10,279 nt of DNA from Fomitopsis serialis (lineage: Eukaryota; Basidiomycota; Agaricomycetes; Polyporales; Fomitopsidaceae). The notes under the pieces are model-generated. The model made no database searches, had not been told where the DNA came from, and saw only the letters and a program-made list of their open reading frames with translations. This document shows, one piece after another, positions 8,472 to 10,279 of this stretch (its first letter is position 1; each line of letters opens with the position of its first letter). The stretch covers positions 1 to 10,279 of the forward strand of contig NW_025955763.1 in assembly GCF_022376445.1 (NCBI RefSeq), given 5' to 3'. The translations under genes were made by a program, and so were the position numbers.

Positions 8472-8939
8472 AAGTTGATAGGGTGGTAGAAGTTGCAGCG
8501 TAAGCTTTGATTATTTACATACATGTTGATCTCAGTTGTAGCCATAGTCATTCTCCTGCTCCATGCACACGTACATAACATCTGGTACTTGATGCATTGA
8601 TGGTCCAGCCGTGTCTGGTGTTGTATTCGAGGTCCATCCTACGTGATATACAGATCCTAGGTACCGAGTGTGAACAAGCGACAAAAGGAAGATGCACGAC
8701 GAGGGGAGGAACACATGATACAGAGTGGGCGACTGCGAGAATACAAGTGGGTACAGGATTAATAGTTGTATGAGCCTTCTAGTAGTGACATCCAGTAATT
8801 TTCATTCGTCGAAGTCCGTCTTTCCCTCCTCAGAAGTCGTCTTTCGCTCGCTGCTGTTTATGCGAAGCGGACCTTCTCCCCAGGACGGCCGTCGGAAAGG
8901 AGGATAACAGCCTATGAATCCCATGCATCAGCGTGTGGA
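8472..8939. other. Intergenic region between converging UTP13 and DUF89 phosphatase genes
   Basis: These 468 bp separate two stop codons that face each other, so they should hold both 3' UTRs and both transcript ends. Just after the UTP13 stop the sequence is T/A-richer (gattatttacatacatg at about 8508-8524), which may belong to its polyadenylation region. Short open frames on both strands show no protein-like features. I see no tRNA or other RNA gene. Confidence 0.5.
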
Positions 8940-10279
8940 TCAGACGTAGACTTTCTTAGGCAGAGGACGCACGTATTTGCCGCTGATCCTCCAGCCAGGC
9001 TCTTCCTTTTCGAGCTTCTCCGCGAGCGCATCACCATCCGGACCAAGACCAACGACTACGTCACTCTTGATCGTGCGCATACTGCAGACACGTGGAGCGC
9101 CAGCCGCAGAGGCCATGGGGCCGATAGCGATGTCGAACTCCGTCGACGACGGGGCAGCACAATCATAGGTGAGCTTCCGGTGGTTGAGGTCACCCTTGAA
9201 GATGACGAGGTCCGATCTCGAGAGGTGGAGGAACAGATCCGGAGCCTCGCTGTGTAGGTCCCAGTAGGTGTACCCAGTGCACCAGAAGGGGTGCTGTTCG
9301 TACACCCATTTGCCCTCCCTTTCGTATTCCTGCAACATTGCGTCAGCGTTGTACTCGTTTCTCGATGGGACGTTCACTCGCCTTCCACCGGAGACCTAGG
9401 CGCCTCAAGCTCTCCATCTCGGCGTCGGTGGACTTCGGGAAGAGGTGCCCATATACCATAGAGTTGAGCAACCAATTCCAATCCTTCTTGGTGACGTCCG
9501 AGACGAACCACGGGTAACGCTTCCCATGGAAACGAACCTCTTTCGCCAAACCACTTTGAATCAGGAAGTCCGCTGTGATGGGATCGTCGTAAGGGTGGGC
9601 TGCGTGCAGATACCGCGTCTTGCTTGCCACGTACCGTAGACAATCACAGTACAACTCGAAACCGGCATTATCGAGCACGAAGTCGACGCGGCCACCAGTG
9701 TTGCCTCTGAGATCGTTGACAATCTCCCAAAGACGGGCCATGTCGTTGCCGAGAATGTTCTTCTCGGTCGCAGCAAGGTTCTCACCACCGGTTGACTGTA
9801 GTGACTTGATCTGTTCCTCGGTCATGTTGATAAGTAGGGACAAATCGGTTGAGTTTCCCCAAAGACAAACTGAAATCGTGATCTCAGCGCGGGCCTCTCA
9901 CAATATGACACAGAACACTCTCTGCGTCAGTTCCATGAACATCAACCGCTCCGCTTCGGTCCTGTCCGGAACGGATAAGCCTTCCTTGTGCTTGAATGGC
10001 TCGACGAAACGCGTTGAAAGCTCAAAGACGGCATCGCTTGACCGAGAGAACGTGTCACACTAGAAGATGCGAGTAAATAAGTGGATGCTAGACATCTTGC
10101 GAAGCACACATACCTTCTGCCTGAAGAAAACATCATATTGTTGCCAATACTTGCTGACGCTGAAACACTCGCGGAGTCGACGGTATTTGTACGCCTCCGC
10201 AAACAGCCACGGCGCGTTCATGAAGTCTTTGCCTGTTGAGTAAAGGAACGGTTTGAATGAGCACGCTCTGCCAATGGAC
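8940..10279 (-). CDS. DUF89 / ARMT1-like metal-dependent damage-control phosphatase (5' end beyond window)
   Basis: Exons in transcript order: 10279 (or beyond)-10114, 10059-9912, 9869-9382, 9329-8940; stop at 8942-8940. Introns: 10113-10060 (54 bp, canonical), 9911-9870 (42 bp, least certain) and 9381-9330 (52 bp, GC-AG). Family landmarks in order: NAPWLFAEAYKYRRLRE, FFRQKCDTFSRSSDAVFELS, LWGNSTDLSLLINMT, GGRVDFVLDNAGFELYCD, DFLIQSGLAKEVRFHGKRYP, WFVSDVTKKDW, YTYWDLHSEAPDLF, SDLVIFKGDLNHRKLTYD and RTIKSDVVVGL. The Asp-Asn of DNAGFE and the Asp of FVSDV are the expected metal-binding residues, and KGDLNHRK is the expected phosphate-side loop. Relatives such as yeast YMR027W hydrolyse damaging sugar phosphates such as fructose-1-phosphate; substrate here is inferred. 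The frame stays open through 9634-9573, where relatives have no sequence, suggesting a further intron. The first exon may itself begin after an intron ending near 10237. Confidence 0.92.
9330..9381 (-). other. GC-AG intron in the DUF89 phosphatase gene
   Basis: The family reads ...LGLRWK then EYEREGKW across this point. Joining those two segments in phase 0 needs a 52-bp intron whose donor is AAG|GCGAGT, close to the known GC-AG donor consensus AG|GCAAGT, and whose acceptor is TTGCAG. A CTGAC branch-point match lies about 17 bases before the acceptor. The only GT donor in phase with that acceptor leaves a 25-base intron; other GT choices break the frame or drop conserved residues. Confidence 0.75.
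9573..9634 (-). other. Probable intron that the reading frame does not require
   Basis: On the minus strand this 62-bp stretch starts with a strong donor (gtacgt) and ends at a good acceptor (atcacag). It falls between ELYCD and DFLIQSGL, where, as I recall the family, about three residues link the two motifs. The unspliced frame is open and would add over 20 residues there. Splicing it out leaves the exon two bases short, so either two bases are missing in the sequence just upstream (gattgtc) or the true splice sites differ. Confidence 0.5.

Overview
The window looks like a nuclear segment of a filamentous basidiomycete, probably an Agaricomycete. The reasons are a GC-rich sequence, genes cut by many introns of about 42-76 bp with GT...AG ends, tight gene spacing, and a forkhead protein with a Lys/Arg-rich tail after the domain that resembles those I recall from mushrooms. 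There is no operon logic, transposon, CRISPR array, viral gene or tRNA that I can see.

Layout. (1) Positions 1-126, minus strand: the first exon of a small membrane-anchored protein that runs off the left edge. (2) 127-459: a shared divergent upstream region. (3) 460-1756, plus: a nine-exon, 267-residue NIPSNAP protein with a mitochondrial presequence; every splice junction closes in frame. (4) 1757-2532: intergenic, holding the 3' end of NIPSNAP and the promoter of the next gene. (5) 2533-4447, plus: a forkhead transcription factor with an altered recognition helix, a basic patch, an acidic stretch, an eight-residue tandem repeat and a C-terminal coiled coil. (6) 4448-5385: intergenic, with a good stem-loop and an SCB/E2F-like site next to the following gene. 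(7) 5386-8471, plus: UTP13 (TBL3), a double WD40 propeller protein of the small-subunit processome. (8) 8472-8939: intergenic between converging genes. (9) 8940-10279, minus: a DUF89/ARMT1-like damage-control phosphatase, 5' end beyond the right edge.

These are housekeeping and regulatory genes with unrelated jobs (mitochondrial quality/metabolism, transcription, ribosome biogenesis, metabolite repair). I see no evidence that they form one system and did not find a novel biological system here. The points most worth a second look are: a cluster of single-base deletions relative to the expected reading frame, five in the last third of UTP13 and one or two in the forkhead gene, most simply read as consensus errors; a GC-AG intron and a frame-ambiguous intron in the phosphatase gene; a possible intron that would remove the forkhead protein's basic patch; and the Tyr/Gln-rich octapeptide repeat.
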